NCBI GenBank assembly: GCA_041391765.1
Contig: JAWKNJ010000025.1
Location: 1 to 64,000, forward strand
Length of the DNA: 64,000 nucleotides
Direction of reading: 5' to 3'
From: SHAN690 sp041391765
GTDB lineage: Bacteria > Bacteroidota > Bacteroidia > Flavobacteriales_G > Salibacteraceae
The notes under the pieces: generated by a model
Databases searched by the model: none
Told to the model about the DNA's origin: nothing
What the model saw: only the letters and a program-made list of their open reading frames with translations
Program-made: the position numbers and the translations under genes
Shown here: positions 35,972 through 45,006 of the stretch, one piece after another
How the letters are laid out: the number at the start of each line of letters is the position of its first letter
Numbering within the stretch: position 1 is the first letter of the stretch

Positions 35972-37033
35972 ATGAAATTCAAAACGATACTCTTATTAGT
36001 CAGTTTCCCAATGTTTTCAATTGGCCAGTGGAGCTTGGATTGGGACGGTGATGACCTGAAAATGGCTTCAATAGGAGAAGATGTGGAGTTCGACATGAGC
36101 TTGGATAACCCAACTTCTCAAACATTGAGTTTGAAGTGGAGAATTTTGGATAACAGTTTTCCAGCGGTTCAATGGGAGGATTTTTTCTGTGCGGAAGTAT
36201 GTTATTCATCAGCCGTTAGAGCAAAAGAATTAACCATAGACCCGAATACGAATTACCCATTAATTCATCATATATCTATTAAGGAAGTTGGAGGTTATGG
36301 AACATCGAAGATTTGTTTTTTTGATCCTTCTGATTCCGCAGGAACACTTCAATGCTTAGTTGCTCGTGTGGCAACGGACCCATCTGAAATTTCAGATACG
36401 ATTTGGGTGAGTTCAAATGGAACCAATTTCGGTATTGTAAAAGGAAAGGTTTATGTGCTTCAAGGCTCAAATTATATTGAGTATCCTAACTACTCTAATC
36501 TTGTGGCAGGAGATTCGAAATTTATTGTCATTGATGGTGATCTCTACTGGTTTAAGACAGGTAAGTATGTATTGTATACCGAGACGGAAGAACTATCAAC
36601 AGCTCAAGGAACCTTTTATTTGATAGAGGGTTATGCTTTTACGTTTGACGGTGTAACAACGTACACGTTAGTTGGAGAAGCCAAAAAGGTGAAGGTGGAA
36701 GGCGCTGATGTATATGTGATTAACGGTGACAGCTTTGAGTTGTTTAACGGCACGTGGGTGCCTTTATCTGTGAATGAGGTGTTGACTTCATCTCAAAATT
36801 CACTTGCTCAAAACAGCCCAAACCCATTCAAGTATTCAACCAGCGTGACATACAGCCTCAGTGGTTCTGGTAGAGGTTCGTTGATTGTATATGACCTAAC
36901 GGGTAAAACAGTTGAGTCACACACTTTAAATTCAAATGCTGGCCAGGTCATGATTGGTCAGGGATTAAGTGAAGGTGTTTACTTCTACTCGCTTTGGACC
37001 GAGGATGGACAAGTATTGGACACAAGCGGATGA
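35972..37033 (+). CDS. T9SS type A secreted protein of unknown function, tail probably frameshifted
   Basis: The protein has 353 residues from ATG 35972; an upstream TTG at 35957 is in frame but unlikely. Signal peptide: TILLLVSFPMFSIGQ. Residues 15-140 form a beta-sandwich (MASIGEDVEFDMSLDNPTSQ), and 150-275 an unusual Tyr/Gly-rich repeat (GKVYVLQGSNYIEYPNYSN, GDLYWFKTGKYVLYTE, GTFYLIEGYAFTFDG, ADVYVINGDSFELFNG). The sorting domain (QNSPNPFKYSTSVTYSLSG) ends abruptly as VLDTSG. Restoring one A at each of two A runs (about 37023 and 37043) gives VLDTKRMRLLK and a stop, the normal basic end of a type A domain. The tail is therefore likely a sequence error. Confidence 0.82.
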   Translation: MKFKTILLLVSFPMFSIGQWSLDWDGDDLKMASIGEDVEFDMSLDNPTSQTLSLKWRILDNSFPAVQWEDFFCAEVCYSSAVRAKELTIDPNTNYPLIHHISIKEVGGYGTSKICFFDPSDSAGTLQCLVARVATDPSEISDTIWVSSNGTNFGIVKGKVYVLQGSNYIEYPNYSNLVAGDSKFIVIDGDLYWFKTGKYVLYTETEELSTAQGTFYLIEGYAFTFDGVTTYTLVGEAKKVKVEGADVYVINGDSFELFNGTWVPLSVNEVLTSSQNSLAQNSPNPFKYSTSVTYSLSGSGRGSLIVYDLTGKTVESHTLNSNAGQVMIGQGLSEGVYFYSLWTEDGQVLDTSG

Positions 37034-37064
37034 GGCTATTAAATAACACGTCAATCATAAGATT

Positions 37065-37090
37065 AAAGCCCCGTTCACCGGGGCTTTTTT
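37065..37090. terminator. Bidirectional terminator between a T9SS gene and hutI
   Basis: AAAGCCCCG (37065-37073) pairs with CGGGGCTTT (37079-37087) around a 5-base loop, with T runs on the plus strand and As on the left arm. It can serve both convergent genes. Confidence 0.85.
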
Positions 37091-37095
37091 ATGCG

Positions 37096-38328
37096 CTAAA
37101 CTTTTCCGTTGATATATACGCTGTAACAAGCGGCTCTCCAAAATTGTACGGAATCCTTTTAAAGGTTTTCGGATTTCTTCCGTGACGATCAAGTTCGCCA
37201 ATTTGCCCTTTGTTACTGACCCAAGTTGATCGCTTAGTTCTAGTGCAGCACCGTTCAACGTGGCGGCATTGATAGATTCTTCCGGCCGAAGTCCCATTTT
37301 ATGCACCTGAGCGATACAGCTAAGTTCATGTTTCCTGATGGGGTTGACCCTGGGTTGAAGTCGCTCGCTATAGCAAGTGGAAGTCCGGCATCAATCATGG
37401 TTCTGGCGGGTGTGTATGGAATACCTAGGAATAAGGAACATAGTGGCAAAGCAACGGGTATGGTTGTTGACGACTCTAGTGATTCAATCTCAACCTGATC
37501 CAATACTTCAAGGTGATCCACACTTAAAGCATTGTGTTTAACGCAAGCTTGAATACCACCGATTTGATTGAACTGATTAACGTGAACTTTTCCGCGAAGA
37601 CCATGCTCGTTTCCGGCCACAAGGAGCTTTTCTGTTTGCTCAGTTGTGAAATACCCTGTTTCACAGAAAACATCGATATAATCGGCAAGCCCTTCTTCTT
37701 CTACTCGCGGCAACATGTCATGGATAATATGCGATACGTAATCATCTGACCGGCCTTTGAATTCGATGGGAATGGCGTGAGCCGCCAAAAAGCTGGCTTT
37801 GACGGGAATAGGAGTCGCATCTTTAATGCGCTTAATAACACGAAGCATTTTTAGTTCCGAATCAAGGCTAAGACCATAACCACTTTTGATTTCGATGGCT
37901 CCCGTTCCCAGCGAAATCAATTTGTTGAGGCGCAGTATTGCGTTCTGGAACAAGACGTCTTCGTCCTCATCGCGCATTTTGTTGGCGGAATTTAGAATAC
38001 CTCCACCTCGTTGAGCAATTTGCTCGTAAGTCATTCCAAGAATGCGATCCACAAATTCATCCTCTCTCCAGTCGGCAAAAACGAGGTGGGTGTGGCTGTC
38101 AACCCAGCATGGAAGGATAGACTTTCCTTTCAAATCTGTGACTTCATATCCTGAAAACCTGGTCATGTCTAAACTGGAGGAATCTCCAAAATCTTCAATC
38201 GAACCATTTCGTACACTTAACCATGCATTCTCGATGGCGGGAAGGATGGCCATGTCACTTCCTTTGACAATAACTTCACTAGATTCACGTATCTGGATCA
38301 GATTTTTGATACCTATGAATAACCTCAT
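37096..38328 (-). pseudogene. hutI: Imidazolonepropionase, 3' end frameshifted
   Basis: The enzyme opens imidazolonepropionate to formiminoglutamate in histidine breakdown. From ATG 38328 an intact frame gives 357 residues, with the amidohydrolase metal motif DSHTHLVFA, GAIEIKSGYGLSLDSE, FLAAHAIP, HVNQFNQIGG, SVDHLEVL and ASDFNPGSTPSGNMNLAVSL. The frame then breaks at 37293 or so in ATAAAATGGG; one more A restores CIKMGLRPEESINAATLNGAA. Two further single-base losses restore KRIPYNFGEPLVTA and VYINGKV with stop TAG at 37096, giving about 410 residues, the normal length. The partner ftcD at 32 kb shows similar breaks. Confidence 0.88.
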
Positions 38329-38339
38329 TTTAAATTTCT

Positions 38340-39104
38340 ATGTGCGGCAATATTAAGTCTTTGGCAGTTGGACTGCTGCTTTTATGTTCAGTCTTAAAGG
38401 TATGCTCACAAATGGCTAGCGAACTTGTGGGTTATGGTACCGAGGATTCCAGTCAAACCCAGAAGCCCGCGTGGTCTATTGGACTCGACTTGAGTTCAAT
38501 CACTTCCGGTTTGCTTGGTGGACAAACCGCAAATTCATTTCACGTTGGAGCTCAGGTTAAACGCAGGGTTGCCAAAAACACGATTCGGTTCAATAGTCAA
38601 TACTATCCTCGAACATCTTTTCATTTTGGTTTCAATCCAGTTGATCGAGAGGTTGGTATTCAAGCAGGACATACCATTTATATGGCAAGTGAAGTTCAGA
38701 GTGAGCTAGGACGAATAGGATGTGGATTCGATAGAGGGAAGGAAAGCGGGGTGTTCAGAACATATTTCGGTGGTGATATTTGGGCCCATTATGAGAATAC
38801 TTCTGTTAGCGCATGGACCTACGTTGAGGATAATGATAGTGAGACACATGAGCGATTAGAAGGTTCGCAAAATGGAAATCGTATTCGGACATCATCATTT
38901 GGGCCCGGACTAAGCCCGTTAATGGGCATTGAGTCGGATGTAGATAGAAAATTTGGTGTATCCCTCGAAGCCAAGTTTGATATTGCACTGATTGCTGAAC
39001 AGGGTTACACTATAGATGATAGTGCGGATTTTATAAAAACAGGTTATTGGTATAACTTCAGAACTTTCCCTTTGCTTGAATTTCGCTTGTTTTACAGGCT
39101 GTAG
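38340..39104 (+). CDS. Secreted beta-rich protein of unknown function
   Basis: The 254-residue protein has signal peptide SLAVGLLLLCSVLKVCSQ. The mature chain alternates strands and turns (KRRVAKNTIRFNSQYYPRTSFHFGF, VFRTYFGGDIWAHYEN, DRKFGVSLEAKFDIALIAEQ) and ends with an aromatic strand (FPLLEFRLFYRL), as outer-membrane barrels do. No family is recognised. Only 11 bp separate its start from the divergent hutI start, so its promoter must lie inside hutI, and the reverse. It is 6 bp upstream of aroC and may share its transcript. Confidence 0.68.
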   Translation: MCGNIKSLAVGLLLLCSVLKVCSQMASELVGYGTEDSSQTQKPAWSIGLDLSSITSGLLGGQTANSFHVGAQVKRRVAKNTIRFNSQYYPRTSFHFGFNPVDREVGIQAGHTIYMASEVQSELGRIGCGFDRGKESGVFRTYFGGDIWAHYENTSVSAWTYVEDNDSETHERLEGSQNGNRIRTSSFGPGLSPLMGIESDVDRKFGVSLEAKFDIALIAEQGYTIDDSADFIKTGYWYNFRTFPLLEFRLFYRL

Positions 39105-39110
39105 ATTAAT

Positions 39111-40181
39111 ATGACAGGAAACACATTTGGTAAACTATTTAGTCTGACAACTTTTGGTGAGTCTCACGGACCTGCAATCGGGGGGATGATTGACGGTTGT
39201 TTGGCTGGAGTTACCATTGATTTCGAGGCGATTCAGTACGAGTTAGATAGAAGAAGGCCGGGTCAAAGCGAATTGACAACTTCGCGCCAGGAATCCGATC
39301 AAGTAGAGTTCTTGTCCGGAATTTTTGAAGGGAAAACTACAGGAACTCCCATTGGTTTCATCATCAGAAACAAGGATCACAAGTCACAGGACTACGAACA
39401 TCTGAAGAATACCTTCAGGCCCTCACATGCCGATCTGACTTATCAGAAGAAATACGGCATTCGTGACCATCGAGGTGGCGGACGTTCCTCCGCGCGAGAA
39501 ACGGCTTGTCGGGTTGTGGCAGGCGCCATAGCACGTCAAATGATGCCAAATGAGATTAAGGTTTGGGCGTACGTATCCTCAGTAGGAGAGGTAAAACTGG
39601 ACAAGTCATACAAGGATATGGATCCGTTGGCCGTGGATTATAGCTCTGTGCGCTGTCCTGATGCTGACCGTGCCATTGATATGATCGGTTTAATCGAAAA
39701 AGTCAGATCTGAAGGTGATTCTGTTGGTGGCGTTATTACGTGTGTTGTTCAAGGATTGCCGGCAGGTTTGGGAGAACCGGTGTTTGACAAGATTCATGCG
39801 GACCTGGCTAAGGCAATGTTGAGCATTAATGCGGTTAAAGGCTTCGAAATAGGCAGCGGATTTGCAGCTTCTTCCATGCGCGGTTCTGAACACAATGATG
39901 CGTTCAATCAAGACCTTAGCACAAAAACAAATAACTCTGGTGGAGTGCAGGGAGGAATCACCAACGGTGAGGACATTTATTTCAGAGTGGCGTTCAAACC
40001 CGTGGCAACTATTATGAAGGATCAAACCTCGTATGACCTTCAAGGAGCTGAGAAACAGCTAGAAGGGAAAGGACGTCACGATCCGTGCGTGGTGCCCCGG
40101 GCGGTGCCCATCGTAGAGGCGATGACACTGTTAGTAGTTGCCGACCACTTTTTACGACAACGGGTTCAGACATCGCTTTAA
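39111..40181 (+). CDS. aroC: Chorismate synthase
   Basis: The 356-residue FMN-dependent enzyme makes chorismate from EPSP, the last step of the shikimate pathway. Signatures are GESHGPAIGGMIDG, RRPGQSELTTSRQESDQVEFLSGI, RPSHADLTYQKKYGIRDHRGGGRSSARET, SIPGIGAVKGFE-like SINAVKGFEIG, NNSGGVQGGITNG and GRHDPCVVPRAVPIVEAM. Length is normal. It lies between a beta-rich secreted protein and an OmpA-family gene, neither with a link to aromatic synthesis; genes seem to be packed rather than functionally grouped here. Confidence 0.97.
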   Translation: MTGNTFGKLFSLTTFGESHGPAIGGMIDGCLAGVTIDFEAIQYELDRRRPGQSELTTSRQESDQVEFLSGIFEGKTTGTPIGFIIRNKDHKSQDYEHLKNTFRPSHADLTYQKKYGIRDHRGGGRSSARETACRVVAGAIARQMMPNEIKVWAYVSSVGEVKLDKSYKDMDPLAVDYSSVRCPDADRAIDMIGLIEKVRSEGDSVGGVITCVVQGLPAGLGEPVFDKIHADLAKAMLSINAVKGFEIGSGFAASSMRGSEHNDAFNQDLSTKTNNSGGVQGGITNGEDIYFRVAFKPVATIMKDQTSYDLQGAEKQLEGKGRHDPCVVPRAVPIVEAMTLLVVADHFLRQRVQTSL

Positions 40182-40207
40182 GTTCCATTGTATTTTCGGC
40201 ATCGCAA

Positions 40208-42319
40208 ATGAGGTTGTCCGTAATTGCCGCCACTTTTTTGTTTTCCCTCCTTGGGTCATCGCTTGTTGCTCAGAGGGTCTCGAATAAGAGTTTCTTAGTT
40301 GAGATTAATGAAGAGTGCCTTGGGACCGAGAATAACAAAGCCCTAAAGCAACTTGAGATTGCCCGCGATCGCAAAAAAAACGATAAGGATAAGCGGCTGG
40401 AGGCTTTGCGAAAGGCCTTGGAAGAGGACCCGACCTGCGCTGAAGCACATTATTACTATGGATTAGAACTATTACGATCCGCTGTTTCCACAAATGGTTC
40501 ATTTAAGAATGCGGAGTATGAATTGAGCGAATGTGTGCGGTTGTGTCCAGACTTTCATTTCGAACCGTATTATTTCCTCGCATCCATAGCGCTTGGTAAA
40601 TCCGAATACCAGCAGGCGGTGAAGTACTATGATAAATACTACGCGCTATCATCGGCATCTCAAGAGCCATTGGACGAAGAACGCGAGGCTTCGATGAAGC
40701 TGGAGTACGAGTTGGCTAAGTTCTTTGCAGATGCGTATTCAAATCCGGTTCCATTTGAACCCGAAAAGGTAGTAGGCGTGTGCACTGAATTTGATGAATT
40801 TTTACCTCTTATATCACCGGACAATGAGAGCATGTTGCTGACCAGAAGATACCTTCCGGAATCAGCCGTTAGCGCATCATATGGCTCTTCGAATGATAAC
40901 TACACAGAAAAGTTTGTGAAAGCAAAGCGATTGTCGGATGGCTTCGAGGAAGGTGAACCAATGCCCGTCCCGTTCAACGAGAACCCCAGTTATCATTATG
41001 GAGGCGCATCATTAAGCCTTGATAACAAGGAAATATTTGTCACTATTTGTGTCCCAACCATTAAGGGTTATAACAACTGCGACATTTATTCCTCACAACT
41101 GGAATACAAGACGGATAAGGAAACCGGAATTCTGGGATACCATTGGTCGAAACTAGAAAACCTAGGGCCAGCCATCAACACAGAAGATGGGTGGGAGTCG
41201 CAGCCGAGCATTTCAGCGGATAACAAGACCCTGTATTTCTGCAGCGCACGGGCTGATAGCAAGGGGATTGATATTTACTACTCGAAACGTAATGAACATG
41301 GAGAATGGGGGCAGGCAGTCAACATCGGGCCGCCCATCAATACCAACTACAACGACAAGACTCCATTCATGCATAGCGATTCACGAACACTTTATTTCGC
41401 TGCAGATGGAAGTGAGTATGCAGACGGACACTTGGGATTCGGGGGATACGATGTGTTTTTCACACGCCAAATGGATGATGGAACTTGGACAAAACCAACG
41501 AATCTCGGACATCCGATAAACACGGAAGGTGATGAGCAAGCGTTTGTGGTGAGCACGGACGGGAAGCGTGTTTACTATTCGGCAAAGGATCCGAATAAAA
41601 AAGAGAGCATAGACATCTGGAATTTTGAATTGTACAAAGAGGCGCGACCGGACAAGGTGGTTTTTGTAAAGGGGAAGCTTAAAAACGAATCGGGAGAACC
41701 AATTCAAAACGCGAGTATTGAATTAAAATCCATGCAATCAAAGGGGATTTCAAAAGTCGAAGTTGACGCTGATGATGGCGCTTACGCAGGAGTCATTGTA
41801 GTGCGGGATGATGAGGATGTGGTGCTGAACGTAAAGGCTGAGGGCATGGCTTTTCAGTCTCACCTGATTGAGACAACCGATGAAGGCGCACCGAAGAAGA
41901 GCCGTTTGGAAGACGATGCCGCAGAAGTGAACACCTTTCAGGAGCTTGACTTAAAGGCAGAAGAGGTGAAAGAGGGAGGGGTTTATCGCATCAATGATAT
42001 TTACTATAACACCAACTCGGCCGAAATCACTGAGAAGTCAAAGTCCATACTCAATGAGTTTGCTGACTACTTGAATGAAAACTCAACGATTCACATTGCT
42101 ATACACGGGCATACAGACAATGTGGGTAAGGATCAAACAAACTTGGTGTTGAGTGCCGATCGAGCCTTTTCCGTCAAGCAATACCTTGAATCAAAAGGCG
42201 TAAATGGTTCGAGAATCGAATACAAAGGATTTGGTGAAACGGTTCCGTTTGCCACCAACGACACACCTGAAGGTCGTGCCTTGAACAGGCGTACAGAATT
42301 TCTAATCACCAAGTTATAG
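40208..42319 (+). CDS. OmpA-family protein with TPR and PD40 propeller repeats
   Basis: The 703-residue protein starts at ATG 40208, which puts the signal peptide SVIAATFLFSLLGSSLVAQ at the N-terminus; an open frame extends further upstream into aroC but is not needed. Residues 40-190 hold TPR units (ALRKALEEDPTCAEAHYYYGLELL, KSEYQQAVKYYDKYYAL). Residues 220-510 have WD40-like PD40 repeats (LSLDNKEIFVTI, ISADNKTLYFCSAR, MHSDSRTLYFAADG). A short carboxypeptidase-regulatory-like unit is followed by the OmpA domain (YNTNSAEITEKSKSILNEFADYL, HGHTDNVG, LNRRTEFLITKL). This architecture anchors the outer membrane to peptidoglycan and resembles PorE-like T9SS-associated proteins. Confidence 0.92.
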   Translation: MRLSVIAATFLFSLLGSSLVAQRVSNKSFLVEINEECLGTENNKALKQLEIARDRKKNDKDKRLEALRKALEEDPTCAEAHYYYGLELLRSAVSTNGSFKNAEYELSECVRLCPDFHFEPYYFLASIALGKSEYQQAVKYYDKYYALSSASQEPLDEEREASMKLEYELAKFFADAYSNPVPFEPEKVVGVCTEFDEFLPLISPDNESMLLTRRYLPESAVSASYGSSNDNYTEKFVKAKRLSDGFEEGEPMPVPFNENPSYHYGGASLSLDNKEIFVTICVPTIKGYNNCDIYSSQLEYKTDKETGILGYHWSKLENLGPAINTEDGWESQPSISADNKTLYFCSARADSKGIDIYYSKRNEHGEWGQAVNIGPPINTNYNDKTPFMHSDSRTLYFAADGSEYADGHLGFGGYDVFFTRQMDDGTWTKPTNLGHPINTEGDEQAFVVSTDGKRVYYSAKDPNKKESIDIWNFELYKEARPDKVVFVKGKLKNESGEPIQNASIELKSMQSKGISKVEVDADDGAYAGVIVVRDDEDVVLNVKAEGMAFQSHLIETTDEGAPKKSRLEDDAAEVNTFQELDLKAEEVKEGGVYRINDIYYNTNSAEITEKSKSILNEFADYLNENSTIHIAIHGHTDNVGKDQTNLVLSADRAFSVKQYLESKGVNGSRIEYKGFGETVPFATNDTPEGRALNRRTEFLITKL

Positions 42320-42321
42320 GC

Positions 42322-43209
42322 TTAGAGTTTTAAGCCTGTTCGGGCAATATTCACCTCCTTCTTAACTTGATTAGTTTGGGGTGAATCGGGATTCAACAAT
42401 GGATTTGTGTGATTGAAGTGAGTCAGATACACACGCTTCTTTTTCTTTTCGGACAAGGAATCAAACAGTTCAAGGCTTTCCACAACGAAGGGATGCGGGA
42501 TTTCATCCATGTTGCGTCCGGGCAATTCACTTCCATCATAGAAAGTGGCATCTAAAATCGCGATGTCCAACAGGGCTATGTATTCTAGAATAGACTTGTT
42601 CCATCGTTCCCATTTGTCGATATCTGGAATGTATATTGCTTTTTTCTCATCCGAGGCAATGATAAAGCCGACTGTTTCTGAAAACTCATCACGGTGAGGT
42701 ACCACAACGGGAAGGATGGATGCGCTGCCGGAAAGTGGAAAACTATTGTCAGCTTTTAACTCAATCAGAGAAATGTTTTCCAGCTCAACCAATTGTGACC
42801 ATGGGCCGTTAGTTCTCAGAAATTCCGCCATTCTGGGCATGCAATAAACAGGCGTCTTCACAGTGTTCATGGCTTCCTTTCCTAAGTACATCAGGCCCGT
42901 GTAATGACCGATGTGCGCATGCGTCAGGAAAATGCCTTCAAACGTGTGATTTGGAAACTCCTTATGGCATAGGGCTAGTTGTTCTGTTAAATCTGGAGTT
43001 GCGTCAATAATCCAAAACTTTCCTTCATGTGCAATAGCGATAGAGGCAACAGATTCACGGTGTTTAGCATTTGCGCAGCAAGACTTAGAACACCCTGCTT
43101 GAGGAAAGCCTGCATCTTGTGCAGTGCCTAAAATCAGCAAGTCAAAGCTCTGGGCTCGGGCTAGGAATACGAGAAGGATGATTCCAAACAGTAGTGTGAA
43201 TTGTTTCAT
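42322..43209 (-). CDS. Secreted PqqB-like metallo-beta-lactamase-fold hydrolase
   Basis: The 295-residue protein starts at ATG 43209 with signal peptide FTLLFGIILLVFLARAQ. The fold is MBL, near PqqB: LGTAQDAGFPQAGCSKSCC, WIIDATPDL, LTHAHIGHYTGLMYLGKEAM, VVPHRDEFSETVGFII, AILDATFYDGSELPGRN and YLTHFNHTNPLL. The metal motif is HxHxGH rather than HxHxDH, a variant I believe is normal in this subfamily. It lies outside any pqq cluster and is exported, so cofactor synthesis is unlikely. It converges on the OmpA-like gene (2-bp gap). Confidence 0.85.
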   Translation of the reverse strand: MKQFTLLFGIILLVFLARAQSFDLLILGTAQDAGFPQAGCSKSCCANAKHRESVASIAIAHEGKFWIIDATPDLTEQLALCHKEFPNHTFEGIFLTHAHIGHYTGLMYLGKEAMNTVKTPVYCMPRMAEFLRTNGPWSQLVELENISLIELKADNSFPLSGSASILPVVVPHRDEFSETVGFIIASDEKKAIYIPDIDKWERWNKSILEYIALLDIAILDATFYDGSELPGRNMDEIPHPFVVESLELFDSLSEKKKKRVYLTHFNHTNPLLNPDSPQTNQVKKEVNIARTGLKL

Positions 43210-43276
43210 TGGGCTAAAATAGTCACCACAGTCCAGCACTTTTCACACGCGTTAACACTTGTGAGGCTGTTTTAAC

Positions 43277-43307
43277 TTTTTCACCGTACTGTGCTGATTT
43301 ACATTTG
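43277..43307 (+). promoter_or_regulatory. Candidate promoter of the PDZ protein gene
   Basis: TTTT at 43277-43280 and TACATTTG at 43300-43307, separated by 19 bp, match TTTG-N17-23-TAnnTTTG with one -33 mismatch. The ATG at 43325 follows 17 bp later. Confidence 0.5.
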
Positions 43308-43324
43308 ATTTCAAACCACACGTT

Positions 43325-44824
43325 ATGAAGAAGAAACTACGCCAACACGTTCTGGAAATTTCCTTTTTAATGGTACTAACACTTGGGTTAGTTGCGATTG
43401 CAAAAGCACAAAGTCCTGACAAAACCCAGCCTCAAAAAAAGGTTAGGGTAGAAGTAGAGGTCACAGAAAATGGAAAGACGAGCACCTCCGTTCAGGAGCT
43501 TACCCTCGATCGCGAGAGCATTACCGGTCAACTGGATGAGATGATTGAGGAAATAGAGATGATTTTAGAAGAAGCTGTTCAAGACATTGAGCAAACCGAC
43601 CTCGAGATCACCATCCGCAGAAATGAGACAGGAACATCTCGACCGCCTCATGGGCCGCGCTACCATCGTCACATGTCGGTCTTTCCGGATGCCCCAATTC
43701 AATGGGATAGTGAGGGTGAAAAGCGAGCGTTTTTAGGTGTTGTTGCGAACGGATTGGATTCAACAGAATTAGTTGAAATCAAAAAGGAGAAAGCCGTGAG
43801 AATTACGCGTGTAGTCGAGGGGTCGGCAGCTGAAAAGGCTGGGCTGCAAGAGGATGATATTGTAGTCAAAATTGGAGATGAAAACATTGGATCGTTCTCT
43901 CAGTTAGCCAAAGAGATAAAAAGCAATGAACCGGGAGACGAGATTGAAATAACGCTTTTAAGGAATGGGAAAGAAGAGAAAGTCAAGGCAACTCTTGGAG
44001 AGTCAGAGTCTCGTGCTTATCATTTTGAGTTCCATGACATCGATGCGCCTCGACCACCCCACCCTCCTGGTGTACCGAACGCACCCAATTGGAATTACAA
44101 GTACCAGTATGACTATGACTATGACTATGACTATGACTTCGGAGATGAATCAGACTTAGAGGAAAAAGCATTTCTTGGAATCGTGGGCAGTTCAATGGGA
44201 GAGGACAAAGGAGTGATGGTGACAAAAGTATTTGAAGGCTCCACGGCTTCCGTTATGGGACTGAAGGAAGGGGATAAGATCTACGAACTGGACGACAAGG
44301 AAATAAGCAACGTCAATGATTTGGTGGAACATCTCAATAACAAAAAGGTGGGTGAAGAGCTCAAGGTTGAATACGAACGCGAGGGCAAAAAACTCAAGCA
44401 GACAGGGACGCTTGGAAACAAAGCCGAACATCGAGAAAGAGTCAGCGAGCATATGCGTGATGGCCAACATCAAGTGCGAATGCGCATTCGAATCGAAACG
44501 TTGAGCTCAGATGAAATCAGGGAACTCAACAAGAAGTCGGGAAAGACATTGGATGAAAATAATTCATTGGAATTGGCAGGTTTGAATTTCAGTCCAAATC
44601 CAACGGATGGATTGTTCAGATTGCGCTTTGAACTGCCGGATGAGGGAGATACTGAAATCCAGGTGTTCGATCAAAATGGAAAGCAGGTTTACCTTCAAGA
44701 GTTGACTAATTTTTCGGGTATTTACTCTAATCAAATAAGCATTGAAGACCAACCTTCGGGAGTATATTTCATCTCAATAAATCAGAACGGAAAGGGTATG
44801 GTGGCTAAGATGGTGAAGAACTGA
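43325..44824 (+). CDS. Secreted double-PDZ protein with T9SS type A sorting domain
   Basis: The 499-residue protein has a signal sequence (FLMVLTLGLVAIAKAQ). Two PDZ domains span about 130-225 (FLGVVANGLDS, GSAAEKAGLQEDDIVVKIGDENI) and 280-360 (FLGIVGSSMGED, GSTASVMGLKEGDKIYELDDKEI). They are separated by a linker with His/Pro-rich sequence and a DYDYDYDYDYDF tract. No protease domain is present, unlike HtrA or Ctp proteins. The type A domain (LNFSPNPTDGLFRL, FDQNGKQVYLQEL, KMVKN) marks it for T9SS export. It may bind exposed C-termini at the surface or act as an extracellular scaffold; that is inference. Confidence 0.9.
   Translation: MKKKLRQHVLEISFLMVLTLGLVAIAKAQSPDKTQPQKKVRVEVEVTENGKTSTSVQELTLDRESITGQLDEMIEEIEMILEEAVQDIEQTDLEITIRRNETGTSRPPHGPRYHRHMSVFPDAPIQWDSEGEKRAFLGVVANGLDSTELVEIKKEKAVRITRVVEGSAAEKAGLQEDDIVVKIGDENIGSFSQLAKEIKSNEPGDEIEITLLRNGKEEKVKATLGESESRAYHFEFHDIDAPRPPHPPGVPNAPNWNYKYQYDYDYDYDYDFGDESDLEEKAFLGIVGSSMGEDKGVMVTKVFEGSTASVMGLKEGDKIYELDDKEISNVNDLVEHLNNKKVGEELKVEYEREGKKLKQTGTLGNKAEHRERVSEHMRDGQHQVRMRIRIETLSSDEIRELNKKSGKTLDENNSLELAGLNFSPNPTDGLFRLRFELPDEGDTEIQVFDQNGKQVYLQELTNFSGIYSNQISIEDQPSGVYFISINQNGKGMVAKMVKN
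44108..44137 (+). repeat. In-frame hexanucleotide repeat, (TATGAC)5
   Basis: Five perfect TATGAC units encode Tyr-Asp repeats in the linker between the PDZ domains. Slippage by one unit would keep the reading frame and change linker length by two residues. Confidence 0.95.
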
Positions 44825-44848
44825 ATAGCATCAGATTCGGATAAAATA

Positions 44849-44874
44849 GAAAAGGCGCATCATTGCGCCTTTTC
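44849..44874 (+). terminator. Rho-independent terminator after the PDZ gene
   Basis: GAAAAGGCGCA (44849-44859) pairs with TGCGCCTTTTC (44864-44874) around TCAT, leaving T-rich sequence at the 3' side. The 130 bp from here to 45007 show no other signal I recognise. Confidence 0.82.
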
Positions 44875-45006
44875 TCGTTTCTATACTACACATTTGCTAT
44901 TTATCTAACAGGATTTTATCTATTATCCTTATGCGAGTAAGTCGAATTCTGAATATGAAATCGAACCATCTCGAAAACCTAGCGTACATATTCGTGCTAC
45001 GTTAGG

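Noticed and set aside
37055..37306. A separate 83-residue minus-strand gene
   Set aside because: It continues the HutI alignment directly after a one-base break, so it is the enzyme's C-terminal part.
42322..43209. PqqB involved in PQQ synthesis
   Set aside because: The protein is exported, there are no other pqq genes, and the metal motif is HxHxGH.
43983..44225. Minus-strand frame with a Ser-His repeat
   Set aside because: It is the antisense shadow of the Tyr-Asp tract in the PDZ gene.
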